A stretch of DNA of 64,000 bases from G963422705 sp963422705 (GCA_963422705.1 OY730443.1:3658001-3722000); one strand, 5' to 3'. Shown: positions 9,051-19,144, counted from the first letter of the stretch. A program made the numbers and translations. The notes: generated by a model not told the origin, from the letters alone.

Positions 9051-10040
9051 ATGAGCGAGAAAAAATCTAAACAATTCAGCTCCGGCTACGTCAGTATCAT
9101 CGGGGCACCCAATGTGGGTAAATCAACACTACTCAATGCGATGTTAGGCCAGAAATTGGCGATTGTCACACCCAAACCGCAGACGACTCGTAACCAGATA
9201 CGCGGGATTCTGACAACAGACACGTATCAAATCATTTTGGTTGATACCCCAGGGCTCATACACCCAGTTTACCGTTTACAAACCGAAATGGTAAAAACCG
9301 CTTATAGTGCTTTGTCCGGCGCAGATATTGTTCTTTGCGTCATTGATGTATCGCACAAAGACATCGCAGCTCGGTACTTTCCGGCGCGTACCACTTCCCC
9401 ACTTGCGGGGGGCGCCATTGACGAGGATGAGCATGATAAATTGGAAGCCCAGATGTTATCCCGTCTACGGAACGCAAAAATCCCCGCAATTCTAGTCATG
9501 AATAAAGTCGATGTCGTCGCAAAACAGATATTGCTCCCTATCATGGCGAGTTACGCACAGAAATTCGCATTCACCGAAATCATACCAATTTCCGCGCTTA
9601 CAGGCGACGGTATTTCGGAACTCCTACATCAGGTGTGCGCCCAGTTACCACCGGGCCCACGCCACTTTCCCGAGGAACAACTCAGCGATTTGCCAGAACG
9701 CTTTTTTATTGCCGAGACAGTCCGGGAAAAAATTATGCTCCTCACGCAGCAGGAAGTGCCTTACGCCACCGCCGTTGTTGTCGAGGAATGCATCCGGCGC
9801 CAGAATGCGGTTATGTACATCCGCGCCATTATCTATACCGAACGACAGACGCAAAAACAGATTATCATCGGAAAAGGTGGCAGTGTCATAAAACGCGTCG
9901 GACAACTCGCCCGAACCGATATTGAAAGATTTTTGGATGCCCGCGTTTTTTTGGAGCTCTATGTCACCGTCAAAACAGATTGGCGAAGAGATGCGCGCAA
10001 ACTCGAAGAACTAGGTAGATTTTCTGGAGATGTAGGATAG
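9051..10040 (+). CDS. era: GTPase Era
   Basis: Ribosome-associated GTPase that binds the 3' end of 16S rRNA and assists 30S maturation. The start at 9051 (MSEKKSKQF) fits the family; an in-frame ATG at 9003, overlapping the previous stop as TAATG, would add 16 residues and is the alternative. Visible motifs: G1 GAPNVGKST (18-26), G2 region TTRNQIRG, G3 DTPG, G4 NKVD near 151, and a C-terminal KH domain with IIIGKGGSVIKRVG near 271. The length, 329 residues, is about 30 above the norm. The excess is an acidic insert between G3 and G4 (around residues 108-140). Neither candidate start has a good RBS, which fits coupling to the upstream gene. Confidence 0.95.
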   Translation: MSEKKSKQFSSGYVSIIGAPNVGKSTLLNAMLGQKLAIVTPKPQTTRNQIRGILTTDTYQIILVDTPGLIHPVYRLQTEMVKTAYSALSGADIVLCVIDVSHKDIAARYFPARTTSPLAGGAIDEDEHDKLEAQMLSRLRNAKIPAILVMNKVDVVAKQILLPIMASYAQKFAFTEIIPISALTGDGISELLHQVCAQLPPGPRHFPEEQLSDLPERFFIAETVREKIMLLTQQEVPYATAVVVEECIRRQNAVMYIRAIIYTERQTQKQIIIGKGGSVIKRVGQLARTDIERFLDARVFLELYVTVKTDWRRDARKLEELGRFSGDVG

Positions 10041-10138
10041 TACAGGGTGCCTTTTTCGCGTTCCAGACGATTTTGTGTTAATCTTCCGCATTTGCCGAGC
10101 GTATCGGAGGAATAGGAGGTTTGTAGAAGGAGGCTGAG

Positions 10139-13100
10139 ATGGTAGAAACGTCAATTCAGATATATGGGGCACGAGAACACAATTTACAAAATATTGATAT
10201 CCAGCTCCCAAAAGGGAAACTGATTGTCTTCACGGGGGTGAGTGGCTCCGGCAAATCTTCCTTGGCGATTGATACGATTTATGCCGAAGGACAGCGCCGC
10301 TACATAGAATCACTCTCCGCGTATGCCCGGCAATTTTTAGGACAACTCGCTAAACCGGATGTCGAAGAAATTGTCGGCTTGTCCCCATCGATTGCCATTG
10401 AACAGGGGGCAACAGGACATAATCCGCGTTCTACAGTTGCCACTGTGACAGAAATCTACGATTATCTGCGGGTTTTGTTTGCACGTGTTGGGGAATTTCA
10501 CTGCCCAGAATGCGGTGAATCTATAGGTTCACAAACCGTCGCCGATATTGTTACCCACATCCTCAAATTTCCCACCCGGACCCGGCTCCTCATCTTAGCA
10601 CCTGTCGTTAGGGCGCGCCGGGGGAACCATAGCAAAGCACTTAGTGACGCCCGAAAAGCAGGTTTTGTGCGTGCCCGAATTGATGGCGAAATCCATGAAA
10701 TTGGAACGGAACTCCACTTGAACCCAAATCAACGGCACGATATCGACATCGTTGTTGATAGACTTATCCTCAAACATGCAAACAGAGAAACGCCCTCTAG
10801 AATTGAAAGTCGTGTCGCTGAAGCGGTTGAAATCGGTTTGAACATCGGGGATGGAAATCTCATTGTCCATATCATGCCGCCAAAGCGCGCCTTACCTGGT
10901 AGAGATGAGTTGTTCAGTACAGTGTACGCTTGTACGCAGTGTCAGGTAAGTTATGAAATTCCAGAACCACGCCATTTCTCCTTCAATACACCCGAGGGAA
11001 TGTGCCCGGAATGCGCTGGATTGGGTACGCAGATGGGCATTTCCCCCGCGTTAATTATCCCCGATGAAACAGTATCCATACCAAATGGGGCGATAACCCT
11101 TTGGGGAAAATTAGATTCTCAACACAGGCAACTCCTCCGTACACTTGCCCGGCATCTCAAATTTGATATCAACGCCCCGTGGAAAGAGCTCAGCGCTGAG
11201 CAACAGCACGTAATACTTTACGGTACAGGCGACACGGTATTTTCTTTTTCACAACCTTCACGCGGAAACCGGAGACGGCGGATGTATCGTGGCCGGTTTC
11301 AAGGTGTCATTCCAGCACATGAAAAACAATATGAATCGTATGACGAAGAATTTCTTCCCAACTTTTTTGCAAAAATGACGTGTAGCGCCTGCAACGGTAG
11401 CCGACTCAACCCTGCCGTTAACGCGTTAACCCTAAATGGCATAGCTATAACCGATGTCCTGGAAATGTCGATTGAGGATGCGAGTTCGTTATTTGAAACG
11501 CTTGAACTTCCGGAGCGAGAAGCGTTTATCGCCACCGAATTGTTGAAAGAGATTCGCGGACGTCTTAAATTCCTCCTAGACGTTGGACTAGGTTATCTCA
11601 CTTTATCACGTTCGGCGCCAACACTCTCTGGTGGGGAGGCCCAACGTATTCGCCTGGCGAGCCAAGTCGGCGTCGGATTACGCGATGTCATTTACGTTCT
11701 TGACGAACCAAGCATCGGTTTACACCCACGGGACCATGCAGGACTGCTGACAACCCTTAGCAATCTTCGTGACAAAGGCAACACGGTGATTGTCGTTGAA
11801 CACGATGAAGCTACCATGTTAATCGCCGATTGGCTCGTTGATTTTGGGCCGGGGGCTGGCGTTAAGGGGGGACAGATTGCAGCGATGGGGCATCCAACAC
11901 AAATTCTCAAAGAGAGTCATTCGTTGACAGCTCAATACCTGCGAGGTGATAAGCAGATTGTCAAACCGGAATCGCGCCGGGCAACAGGGACGCGCTGGGT
12001 ACAAATCCGAGATGCCTCCCAAAACAATCTTAAATCGATTAGTCCTAAGATACCTATTGGAACGTTCTGCTGTGTAACGGGTGTCAGCGGCTCCGGAAAA
12101 AGTTCGCTAATCCATGATATTCTCTATAATGCACTTGCCCGTGACCTGATGAGGGCAAAGACAGTGCCAGGTGCTTACCGTGACATCCAAGGGATTATTG
12201 AGGACACGCACGTTCCTGTCGCAGACGTGATTGACAAAATTATCAATATTAACATGACACCAATTGGCAGGACACCGCGCTCGAATTCGGCGACTTATAC
12301 CAAAGTGTTTGATGCAATTCGCGCGTTTTACGCCGGACTTCCCGAATCCAAGTTGCGAGGCTACAAACCCGGACGGTTTAGCTTCAACGTAGCCGGCGGG
12401 AGATGTGAGGCATGTAAAGGGAATGGGGCGAAACAAGTTGACATGGGCATGCTTGCTGATGTATGGATTGCATGTGACGTGTGTGAAGGCATACGATACA
12501 ATAGCGAGACACTCACCGTGAAATATAAGGGGAAAAGCATTTCCGATGTATTGGAAATGGATGTTGGTGTTGCATTGGAGCATTTCGCTGATATCCCTAA
12601 AATTGCTAAAATCTTACAACTTCTGCACGATGTTGGCTTAGATTACATAAAATTGGGGCAGCCGGCCCCGACACTTTCAGGCGGTGAGGCGCAACGTATT
12701 AAGCTTGCCCGGGAGCTTTCTAAACGCAGTACGGGGAAGACGCTCTACCTATTGGATGAACCTACCACCGGGCTGCACTTTGATGATGTGAATAAGTTGT
12801 TGCGTATTCTGCACCGGCTCGTTGAATCAGGGAATACGGTGCTCGTTGTTGAACACAATCTTGACGTCATTAATTCGGCAGATTATCTAATCGATTTAGG
12901 TCCGGAAGGTGGCGCGAAGGGGGGAAACATCGTTGCTGTTGGGACACCGGAGCAACTTGCTCGGCACCCGGCGTCTTACACTGGACAGGCGCTCCGTGGT
13001 GAGTTTGATAACGTGGGCAGTTCGTCGGCTCAAAACGGGAATCTGGTAGAAAGCAAAGCGATTACCGTCCGGGGTGCGGAACAAAACAACCTCAAACAGG

Positions 13101-15832
13101 TTGATGTTGACATTCCGCACCGGATATTAACCGCCTTTACGGGTGTCAGCGGCTCTGGCAAGACATCGCTCGTATTCGATACGTTGTATGCAGAGGGGCA
13201 ACGCCGTTATATCGAAACCCTCAATACATATGCCCGGCAGTTCATTGGGCAGATGGATAAGCCGAAGGTTACAAAGATTGATGGCCTCTCACCGGCTATC
13301 GCTATCTCACATGATAGTCCTAGCCAAAATCCGCGTTCTACCGTCGCGACGATTACTGAAATTCACGACTACCTCCGTTCCCTTTATGCCCGCTGGGGTG
13401 TTACACACTGCCCGGAGTGCCATCAATCTGTCCAACCGCAGACGGCTACACAGATTGCAACGGTAGTTTTTGAAAGCCTGCATCAACAGCGGGTTGATGT
13501 GCTGTCCCCGATGACACATTTTGTCGGGGGCACACATATCGAAACCCTTTTAAAAGGGAGTGAGGATTTCGTCGATGCGTTCCGGCGGCTGCAAAAAGCG
13601 GGGTTTGTCCGCGTCCAGATTAATGGAAAAATGCATCGACTGGATGAGGCACCGAAACTTGATAAACGGAGACGCCACGAAGTTTTCCTTGTTATTGACA
13701 GGATAGCACTGGTGGAGGAGGAGAGAAGCAGGTTCTCCGAATCAGTAGAATTGGCACTTGGGCAAAGTGGTGGGCTCGTCTGTATACAAGCGGTTCCGGA
13801 AACACCTCGCACGGTAAGTCATGGCAAGGCGCCCGTGCGACATTTTTTTAGTGAGCATGCGATGTGCACGTTGTGTGGTGAAAATTTTCCACAACTCACG
13901 CCACGTCACTTCTCTTTTAACAATAAAGTCGGCGCATGCACCGCATGCGATGGACGCGGATACTCGGCTGCCTCGGATAACCGAGACGTTTGCGATGTTT
14001 GCAAAGGGACGCGACTCCAACCCTTTCCGCGTGTTGTCACGTTCGCTGAAAAAACCGTTGCTGAGTTGATGGAATTATCAATTACGGAAATTATTGCTTT
14101 CATCACGGGACGTATGAGGGAGATTGAGGCACGGATTGCAGAAGAAAGACGCCAGGTTGAAGGAGAATACCGTGATTCAAAACTAGCACCTCCAACAACC
14201 GGGCCGGCGACATCTAGGGCAACACATCCTGTTCTCCAGAACTACACATCACCTGAATTTGAGTCAGAACTTCTCTCTCAAATTGTGATGCGACTCCGTT
14301 TCCTTGAAGACATCGGGCTCGGCTATTTGGCATTAGATAGGCGCGCACCGACACTTTCAGGCGGTGAAATTCGCCGGATTCGACTCGCCAGCCAACTTGG
14401 AAGTGGGTTAACAGGTATTACGTATATTCTTGATGAACCGAGCATTGGGCTGCACCCCCGTGACCAAAATCGACTTATTTCGGCAATGAAATCTCTCCGC
14501 GATATCGGAAACAACGTTCTGGTTGTTGAACACGACAGGGACACGATGTTAGCCGCAGATTATATCATTGACTTTGGACCGGGGGCGGGGGAGCATGGCG
14601 GCGAAATTGTTGCGATGGGGAAACCCCAGGCGCTTGCGCAAGAAATACCTTCGCCATATCTACATGAAGCGGGAAACACGGTTGAGAACAAAATTGACAA
14701 GATAGGAAGCTCTTTAACCAGTAGTTATCTGTCCAATGCAAAGCGGATTGCGGTACCGGCTGCCCGCCGGAAAGGTAGCGGGAAATGGTTGGAATTGCTA
14801 GGGGCACAGACGAACAACCTCAAAGATATTGATGTGAAGATGCCACTCGGTACTTTCACTTGTGTGACAGGCGTTTCCGGGTGTGGAAAAAGTTCGCTTG
14901 TCGATGGTACGCTTCGGGCAGCACTTGAAAACGATTCGCCCTTTATCAGTTCTGAAAATATCAATGAAGCTTTCCCATCTTCATCGTCTGAAGTATCTCC
15001 CGGGCAGCCGAAGTATCGAAGCATCAAGGGGTTTCAAAGCCTTCGACGCGTCATCAACGTAGATGGGAAACCGATTGGGGAAACCCCACGTTCAAATCCA
15101 GCAACGTACACAGAGCTCTTTACGGAAATCCGGGAGCTCTTCGCCAAGCTCCCGGAGGCGAAAGTGCGTGGATTTAAGATGAGCCGATTCAGTTTCAATC
15201 TAAACTATGGACAGTGCGAAGTCTGCAATGGACATCGCTTTAACCGCATTGAGATGCATTTCCTTCCAGATGTCTGGGTGCCATGCGAGGCATGTGACAG
15301 CACCGGCTACAATGCTGAAACACTCTCCGTACGCTACAAAGGCAAAAATATCGCAGAGGTGCTTCAATTGACAGTGCAAGAGGCACGGGAGCTCTTTAGT
15401 GATATTGATAAGATTCGTCGTCCCTTGGAGACGTTGGCAGACGTTGGTTTGGATTATATCCAATTGGGGCAATCTGCACCGAAGCTGTCGTGTGGCGAAG
15501 CACAACGAATCAAGCTCGCCAAGGAGCTATCGCGCCGGCATTCCGGGCGAACACTCTATATAATGGATGAGCCGACGACAGGACTGCATTTTGATGATGT
15601 GCAGAAATTGCTGAGAGTCCTCAACCGGCTGGTTGATGCAGGAAACACGATTGTCGCGGTGGAACATAACATGGACGTTATCAAATCCGCGGATTGGATT
15701 ATTGATTTGGGACCGGAAGGGAGTCAATTGGGTGGGTATCTTGTTGCGAGTGGCACGCCTGAGGAAGTTGCAGACGTACAAGGTTCGCATACCGCGCAAT
15801 TCTTACGTCGCGAACTTTCCCGCGCAGAGTAG
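10139..15832 (+). CDS. uvrA: Double-length UvrA (two fused UvrA copies)
   Basis: 1897 residues, about twice the usual 940. ATG with AAGGAGG just upstream. UvrA is the damage-recognition ATPase of nucleotide excision repair. Copy 1 covers residues 1 to about 950 and copy 2 about 968-1897, joined by a short polar linker. Each copy has two ABC modules. Walker A motifs: GVSGSGKSS (33), GVSGSGKSS (648), GVSGSGKTS (1001), GVSGCGKSS (1578). Signatures: LSGGEAQR (495), LSGGEAQR (844), LSGGEIRR (1404) and LSCGEAQR (1781). Zinc-binding CxxC pairs and the UvrB-binding region occur in both copies. Fused double UvrA proteins are known from Chlamydia. The Gly-to-Cys change in the last signature suggests the second copy is drifting. 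Gene lies 98 bp after era. Confidence 0.95.
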   Translation: MVETSIQIYGAREHNLQNIDIQLPKGKLIVFTGVSGSGKSSLAIDTIYAEGQRRYIESLSAYARQFLGQLAKPDVEEIVGLSPSIAIEQGATGHNPRSTVATVTEIYDYLRVLFARVGEFHCPECGESIGSQTVADIVTHILKFPTRTRLLILAPVVRARRGNHSKALSDARKAGFVRARIDGEIHEIGTELHLNPNQRHDIDIVVDRLILKHANRETPSRIESRVAEAVEIGLNIGDGNLIVHIMPPKRALPGRDELFSTVYACTQCQVSYEIPEPRHFSFNTPEGMCPECAGLGTQMGISPALIIPDETVSIPNGAITLWGKLDSQHRQLLRTLARHLKFDINAPWKELSAEQQHVILYGTGDTVFSFSQPSRGNRRRRMYRGRFQGVIPAHEKQYESYDEEFLPNFFAKMTCSACNGSRLNPAVNALTLNGIAITDVLEMSIEDASSLFETLELPEREAFIATELLKEIRGRLKFLLDVGLGYLTLSRSAPTLSGGEAQRIRLASQVGVGLRDVIYVLDEPSIGLHPRDHAGLLTTLSNLRDKGNTVIVVEHDEATMLIADWLVDFGPGAGVKGGQIAAMGHPTQILKESHSLTAQYLRGDKQIVKPESRRATGTRWVQIRDASQNNLKSISPKIPIGTFCCVTGVSGSGKSSLIHDILYNALARDLMRAKTVPGAYRDIQGIIEDTHVPVADVIDKIININMTPIGRTPRSNSATYTKVFDAIRAFYAGLPESKLRGYKPGRFSFNVAGGRCEACKGNGAKQVDMGMLADVWIACDVCEGIRYNSETLTVKYKGKSISDVLEMDVGVALEHFADIPKIAKILQLLHDVGLDYIKLGQPAPTLSGGEAQRIKLARELSKRSTGKTLYLLDEPTTGLHFDDVNKLLRILHRLVESGNTVLVVEHNLDVINSADYLIDLGPEGGAKGGNIVAVGTPEQLARHPASYTGQALRGEFDNVGSSSAQNGNLVESKAITVRGAEQNNLKQVDVDIPHRILTAFTGVSGSGKTSLVFDTLYAEGQRRYIETLNTYARQFIGQMDKPKVTKIDGLSPAIAISHDSPSQNPRSTVATITEIHDYLRSLYARWGVTHCPECHQSVQPQTATQIATVVFESLHQQRVDVLSPMTHFVGGTHIETLLKGSEDFVDAFRRLQKAGFVRVQINGKMHRLDEAPKLDKRRRHEVFLVIDRIALVEEERSRFSESVELALGQSGGLVCIQAVPETPRTVSHGKAPVRHFFSEHAMCTLCGENFPQLTPRHFSFNNKVGACTACDGRGYSAASDNRDVCDVCKGTRLQPFPRVVTFAEKTVAELMELSITEIIAFITGRMREIEARIAEERRQVEGEYRDSKLAPPTTGPATSRATHPVLQNYTSPEFESELLSQIVMRLRFLEDIGLGYLALDRRAPTLSGGEIRRIRLASQLGSGLTGITYILDEPSIGLHPRDQNRLISAMKSLRDIGNNVLVVEHDRDTMLAADYIIDFGPGAGEHGGEIVAMGKPQALAQEIPSPYLHEAGNTVENKIDKIGSSLTSSYLSNAKRIAVPAARRKGSGKWLELLGAQTNNLKDIDVKMPLGTFTCVTGVSGCGKSSLVDGTLRAALENDSPFISSENINEAFPSSSSEVSPGQPKYRSIKGFQSLRRVINVDGKPIGETPRSNPATYTELFTEIRELFAKLPEAKVRGFKMSRFSFNLNYGQCEVCNGHRFNRIEMHFLPDVWVPCEACDSTGYNAETLSVRYKGKNIAEVLQLTVQEARELFSDIDKIRRPLETLADVGLDYIQLGQSAPKLSCGEAQRIKLAKELSRRHSGRTLYIMDEPTTGLHFDDVQKLLRVLNRLVDAGNTIVAVEHNMDVIKSADWIIDLGPEGSQLGGYLVASGTPEEVADVQGSHTAQFLRRELSRAE

Positions 15833-16098
15833 AGATACCGTCAATCGGAATCTGTATCTAAACGGGAGTCATTGATATAGTAGATGTTACAATTACTTCG
15901 ACATGCGGCACCGATGTACTCAGCAAAACGCACCTACCAAACACCGCCCAAAGTATAGAGAACTGAATCGTTCTGTGGCACCTTCTTTTTTCCTTTGACA
16001 AATTCTGGATTTTGTGGAATTATAGTGACATATCTATCAAGGCGAACTGGCCAAGGTGGCTCTGGTAAGATGGTATCCTGCGGTTCATAGTCAATTAC

Positions 16099-16932
16099 AT
16101 GCAAATTCCAGATTACTACCAAATCTTAGAAATTGAGAGGGGGACGACTGCCCCCGATATTAAAAAGGCGTTCAGGAAACTTGCGAAAAGGTACCATCCG
16201 GATAAAAATCCTGAGCAAATCGCTTTTGCCGCCCGGATGTTTCGCCAAGTCTGTAGCGCATATACCATTTTGCGGGATGAAAAGCGGAAACGTGACTACG
16301 ACAAAACGCTCGAGTCTCTCGCACGCAAACAGAAACCAGCTAGCAAATATCAAGACTGTACATATTCGAAGTTAGAGAAACTGTTTCAGACACTGCTTCA
16401 TCGGGATTATGCATCCAGAATTTCTGCGTATGAGCAGCTGATATATCACCTTGAGAAGAATGGGAAATCGCGGATTGACGCTGTGCTGAGTTATGAAGAG
16501 AGCCGGGATTGCGAATTCCTTGTCGCCGAGGCATATCAGAAAGTCGCGTTGTGTCAGATGGGCGTTCAGGCGACACGCTACATTGAACGGGCAATGGAAA
16601 TTTATGAATCTCTCTTGGCAGCAGAGTCACAACGCCCTTATTTCCGGGACTTTACTTGGGAAGTTAAAGAACGGTTGAAATGGATATATCTCTATCACTT
16701 TACAACCAAAGGACATCATCAAGTCACGTCCGTTCTGGTGACGAAGGTGCAGGCATTACAGTTACCGAAACGGGAAACCGCTTGGATTTACAAAAAAATT
16801 GCCGAGTCTTATGTTGAAAGCAATAGGTTAAAAGAAGCACGCGAAATTTTGCAATTAGCGTTTGAAGAGTATCCGCGGCTCACCGGCGCGAAAAAAATCT
16901 GTCAACGTCTCAATTTTTTTTCTACGAACTGA
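16099..16932 (+). CDS. J-domain (DnaJ-like) protein with helical C-terminus
   Basis: 277 residues. Residues 4-68 form a J domain with the HPD motif at 33-35, the element that stimulates the Hsp70 ATPase; the sequence YYQILEIERG at its start is typical. The rest, about 90-275, lacks the Gly/Phe-rich and zinc-finger regions of true DnaJ. It looks like TPR-type helical repeats (YVESNRLKEAREILQLAFEEYP near the end). So this is a type III J protein, probably a co-chaperone dedicated to a specific client, and not housekeeping DnaJ. No strong RBS is visible before the ATG. The preceding 266 bp hold only a weak promoter-like TTGACA at 15995-16000. Confidence 0.85.
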   Translation: MQIPDYYQILEIERGTTAPDIKKAFRKLAKRYHPDKNPEQIAFAARMFRQVCSAYTILRDEKRKRDYDKTLESLARKQKPASKYQDCTYSKLEKLFQTLLHRDYASRISAYEQLIYHLEKNGKSRIDAVLSYEESRDCEFLVAEAYQKVALCQMGVQATRYIERAMEIYESLLAAESQRPYFRDFTWEVKERLKWIYLYHFTTKGHHQVTSVLVTKVQALQLPKRETAWIYKKIAESYVESNRLKEAREILQLAFEEYPRLTGAKKICQRLNFFSTN

Positions 16933-17372
16933 ATTGGCACCCCGATATGCCAATTGCACTGACTTTCCAAGAGGATGCTATACGGTTCACGCCGACGTTT
17001 CTTCCGCTTACAAAATACCGACTTCGTGCGCTTGTTCTTACAACAGGTTCTTAAAGCACTTTCGGAATCTGCCTCTTATTGCCAAAACACAATTCACCTT
17101 CACGCATTGCTCCCCCTTTTTCGCCACACCCATAAATTTTATCGGTTAGCATTCGTATTCGTGAATTATGAAAATAAAGAAGTTGTTTTTTCTTTACGAA
17201 AATGATATAATCTCTAGGCGTATTGTGTACACCGGAAATAGAATCGCCCTGCTTCAGATTTCAGTCTAGCTAGCGAGTTTAATAAACCTCGTTTTACACC
17301 ATGAGGGAGTTTTGAATCCGGTAGGAAATCACTTCTTGTGATACGAAAAGCACTAGAAAGGAAATGGTATTC
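16933..17372. other. Intergenic region with promoter
   Basis: 440 bp. It contains the promoter at 17183-17211 and a leader of about 155 nt with a small ATCAC/GTGAT hairpin just before the gene. Two plus-strand reading frames here (16862-17149, 16975-17205) lack a credible start and coding character. No terminator with a T-tract is visible behind the J-domain gene. Confidence 0.65.
17183..17211 (+). promoter_or_regulatory. Candidate sigma-70 promoter of the secreted paralogue pair
   Basis: TTGTTT at 17183-17188, 17-base spacer, perfect TATAAT at 17206-17211. Predicted start near 17218, about 155 nt before the ATG at 17373. Confidence 0.65.
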
Positions 17373-18143
17373 ATGAAAAAAACTTTTTGTCTAATACTAG
17401 TAGCGTTGCTGGCCGTTGGTTTGGCCAACAATGTGTTCGCCCAAATGTTGATGAGTGACGAATTTGATGGAAGCGGGCAGGAACTTCAGTCTTTTTGGCA
17501 AGTTAACAATAGCGACAAAAGCCCCTGGGAACTAAAAGACGGGCTCCTCGTTACAGAAGCCGGATTTGACCAGAACTTGTGGGGTGATGATACCACAACG
17601 CGTTTTTATCAAATGACTAATCAAAAACAGTTTGACATTGAAACGTCAATGGTTGTCGATTACGCCGATGCTTGCACGGTGGCAGGTATCGTTGCATACT
17701 CCGCAACAACGAAAGATTCCCAAGACCGGGACGGCGAATGGGTGACGCTGAAATTGTGGGGACGCGGTGCCGAGCAAAATAATAATGCTGTTCTGCAGTA
17801 CCAACGCCGGCAAAATGATGAAGCACCTTATGTGGGTACCCAAGCAGACTACAATCCAGAGCAAGGGGTTATCCCAATTGAAATGCGTCTCAAACGCGAT
17901 GGCGATGAGTACGAATCTTGGTTTAAACCCGATGCCCAAGGCGATTGGGTTTCAGTTAGCAAAGTTACCAACGCACTTCAAGAACCCTTAGAAGTCGGCA
18001 TCTATGTCGGTATCTGTGAAGGTGAAAGTGCTGGCAAAATGACTGTTACCTTTGACTATTTCCGTGAGGCTTCAAGCCCAGTAACCCCCGTCGATGCACG
18101 CGACAGGCTTGCTATCACATGGGGCGCCCTTAAACAGCAATAG
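17373..18143 (+). CDS. Secreted protein, lectin/glucanase-like fold suspected (paralogue A)
   Basis: 256 residues from ATG 17373, chosen because AAGGAA sits about 9 bases upstream and it opens the signal peptide; an in-frame ATG exists 9 bases earlier. Signal peptidase I site is likely after VFA (residue 23). The mature part has the alternating aromatic/polar pattern of a concanavalin A-like sandwich (ETSMVVDYADACTVAGIVAY, DGEWVTLKLWGRG, PLEVGIYVGIC), recalling DUF1349-type domains; no catalytic residues can be assigned. It is clearly homologous over its whole length to the next gene, so this is a tandem duplication. Both proteins end in a similar short tail (LAITWGALK here, LPIAWAELK in the neighbour). 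Confidence 0.75.
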   Translation: MKKTFCLILVALLAVGLANNVFAQMLMSDEFDGSGQELQSFWQVNNSDKSPWELKDGLLVTEAGFDQNLWGDDTTTRFYQMTNQKQFDIETSMVVDYADACTVAGIVAYSATTKDSQDRDGEWVTLKLWGRGAEQNNNAVLQYQRRQNDEAPYVGTQADYNPEQGVIPIEMRLKRDGDEYESWFKPDAQGDWVSVSKVTNALQEPLEVGIYVGICEGESAGKMTVTFDYFREASSPVTPVDARDRLAITWGALKQQ

Positions 18144-18182
18144 CCCGAAGGAATACGACAGTTTTTCAACAGTTTTTCAGCG

Positions 18183-18206
18183 GCTGGTGGCTTCATTGCC
18201 GCCAGC
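18183..18206 (+). other. Intercistronic hairpin between secreted paralogues
   Basis: GCTGGTGGC and GCCGCCAGC form a 9-bp stem with one G-U pair and a 6-base loop. There is no T-tract behind it, so it is more likely a stabilising or attenuating hairpin than a full terminator. Just upstream is a tandem repeat of CAGTTTTTCA. Confidence 0.4.
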
Positions 18207-18235
18207 ACACGTCTTATCAGGAGATATATTTACTT

Positions 18236-19039
18236 ATGAGACAGACAGTTATATTATTGCTCGTTGGAACCCTCATGTTTTTAGGGGCTTTTCCCGCTCA
18301 AGCAGTAGATTCATTGGGAGACCCGTTTGATGGAAATGCTTTAAAAAATCCGAACTGGAAATGGAAAGCATCTACGGAGGAAGGGGTTGAACCTGAAAAA
18401 TGGGATCTCGGCAAAACGAAAGCCGGATGGTTACACGTTACAGGGGAACTGAATCGCAACCTATGGCCAGATGATACAACGAATCGACTCTATCAGGAAC
18501 ATGAGGGTGATTTCGATATTGAGACGCATCTTTACATGGACTATGAAGACGCCTGCGTTGTTGCCGGGGTTGCCGCTTATTCACCCACGACAAAAGACCG
18601 GCAAGGACGCGATGGTGAATGGGTGACAATAAAACTCTGGGGCCGTGGCCCCGCGAATGACAACAATGCCGTCATCCAATATCAGAAACGGCAGTTTGAT
18701 GGTGGGGAAGGCCTGGTTGGCGTCGTCCCCGGTTTTCAAGAACCGGCCGGTGAAATGGCGCTTTATATGCGTCTCCGCAGAGAGAAAGATACCTTCACGG
18801 CTTGGTGGAAGCGTAACGCTAACGATAAATGGAACAACATTGGCGAAACGGAACAAGAGTTTGATGAACCGCTTGAGGTGGGGATTTACGTAGGTATCTG
18901 CGACAACAAAGGCAAACAGATTGCTCAGTTTGAGTATTTTGAAGACATTCTTGTTCCGTTTGATGTATCTCCTCGCGCGAAGTTACCGATTGCCTGGGCG
19001 GAACTCAAACGTCGACACAACGTCACTAATCCTCGCTAG
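18236..19039 (+). CDS. Secreted protein, lectin/glucanase-like fold suspected (paralogue B)
   Basis: 267 residues; signal peptide MRQTVILLLVGTLMFLGA with cleavage expected after AQA (about residue 24). It shares with paralogue A the blocks NRNLWPDDTTNRLYQ, YEDACVVAGVAAYSPTTKDRQG, DGEWVTIKLWGRG and EPLEVGIYVGIC, with an extra segment of roughly 10 residues near the N-terminus. RBS AGGAG lies 12 bases before the ATG. Probably carbohydrate-binding or a surface-layer component; this is inference from the predicted fold alone. One of the few GATC sites of the window lies inside it (18412). Confidence 0.75.
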   Translation: MRQTVILLLVGTLMFLGAFPAQAVDSLGDPFDGNALKNPNWKWKASTEEGVEPEKWDLGKTKAGWLHVTGELNRNLWPDDTTNRLYQEHEGDFDIETHLYMDYEDACVVAGVAAYSPTTKDRQGRDGEWVTIKLWGRGPANDNNAVIQYQKRQFDGGEGLVGVVPGFQEPAGEMALYMRLRREKDTFTAWWKRNANDKWNNIGETEQEFDEPLEVGIYVGICDNKGKQIAQFEYFEDILVPFDVSPRAKLPIAWAELKRRHNVTNPR

Positions 19040-19144
19040 CAATCAAGTTTGCATTTCACGAGCGGAATCATAGAGATTCCCAAAAAGCTGCCTGGTTTTC
19101 GAGAGAATAGCGATTCAGTACCCGATTTGCGCCCTGCCGAGGAT

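Noticed and set aside
10595..15799. Many long minus-strand frames opposite uvrA.
   Set aside because: They mirror the codons of a strongly conserved gene and none has family motifs or an RBS.
15995..16026. TTGACA with TATAGT before the J-domain gene as a promoter.
   Set aside because: The spacer is 20 bases; with a 17-base spacer the -10 is only AATTAT, so it is too weak to list.
15934..16122. A 62-codon minus-strand frame with protein-like character before the J-domain gene.
   Set aside because: Its only ATG lies inside the J-domain gene, it has no RBS and I recognise nothing in it; a decayed fragment is possible but cannot be supported.
16862..17205. Two overlapping plus-strand frames behind the J-domain gene.
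   Set aside because: No RBS, no recognisable domain, and they run into the promoter of the next gene.
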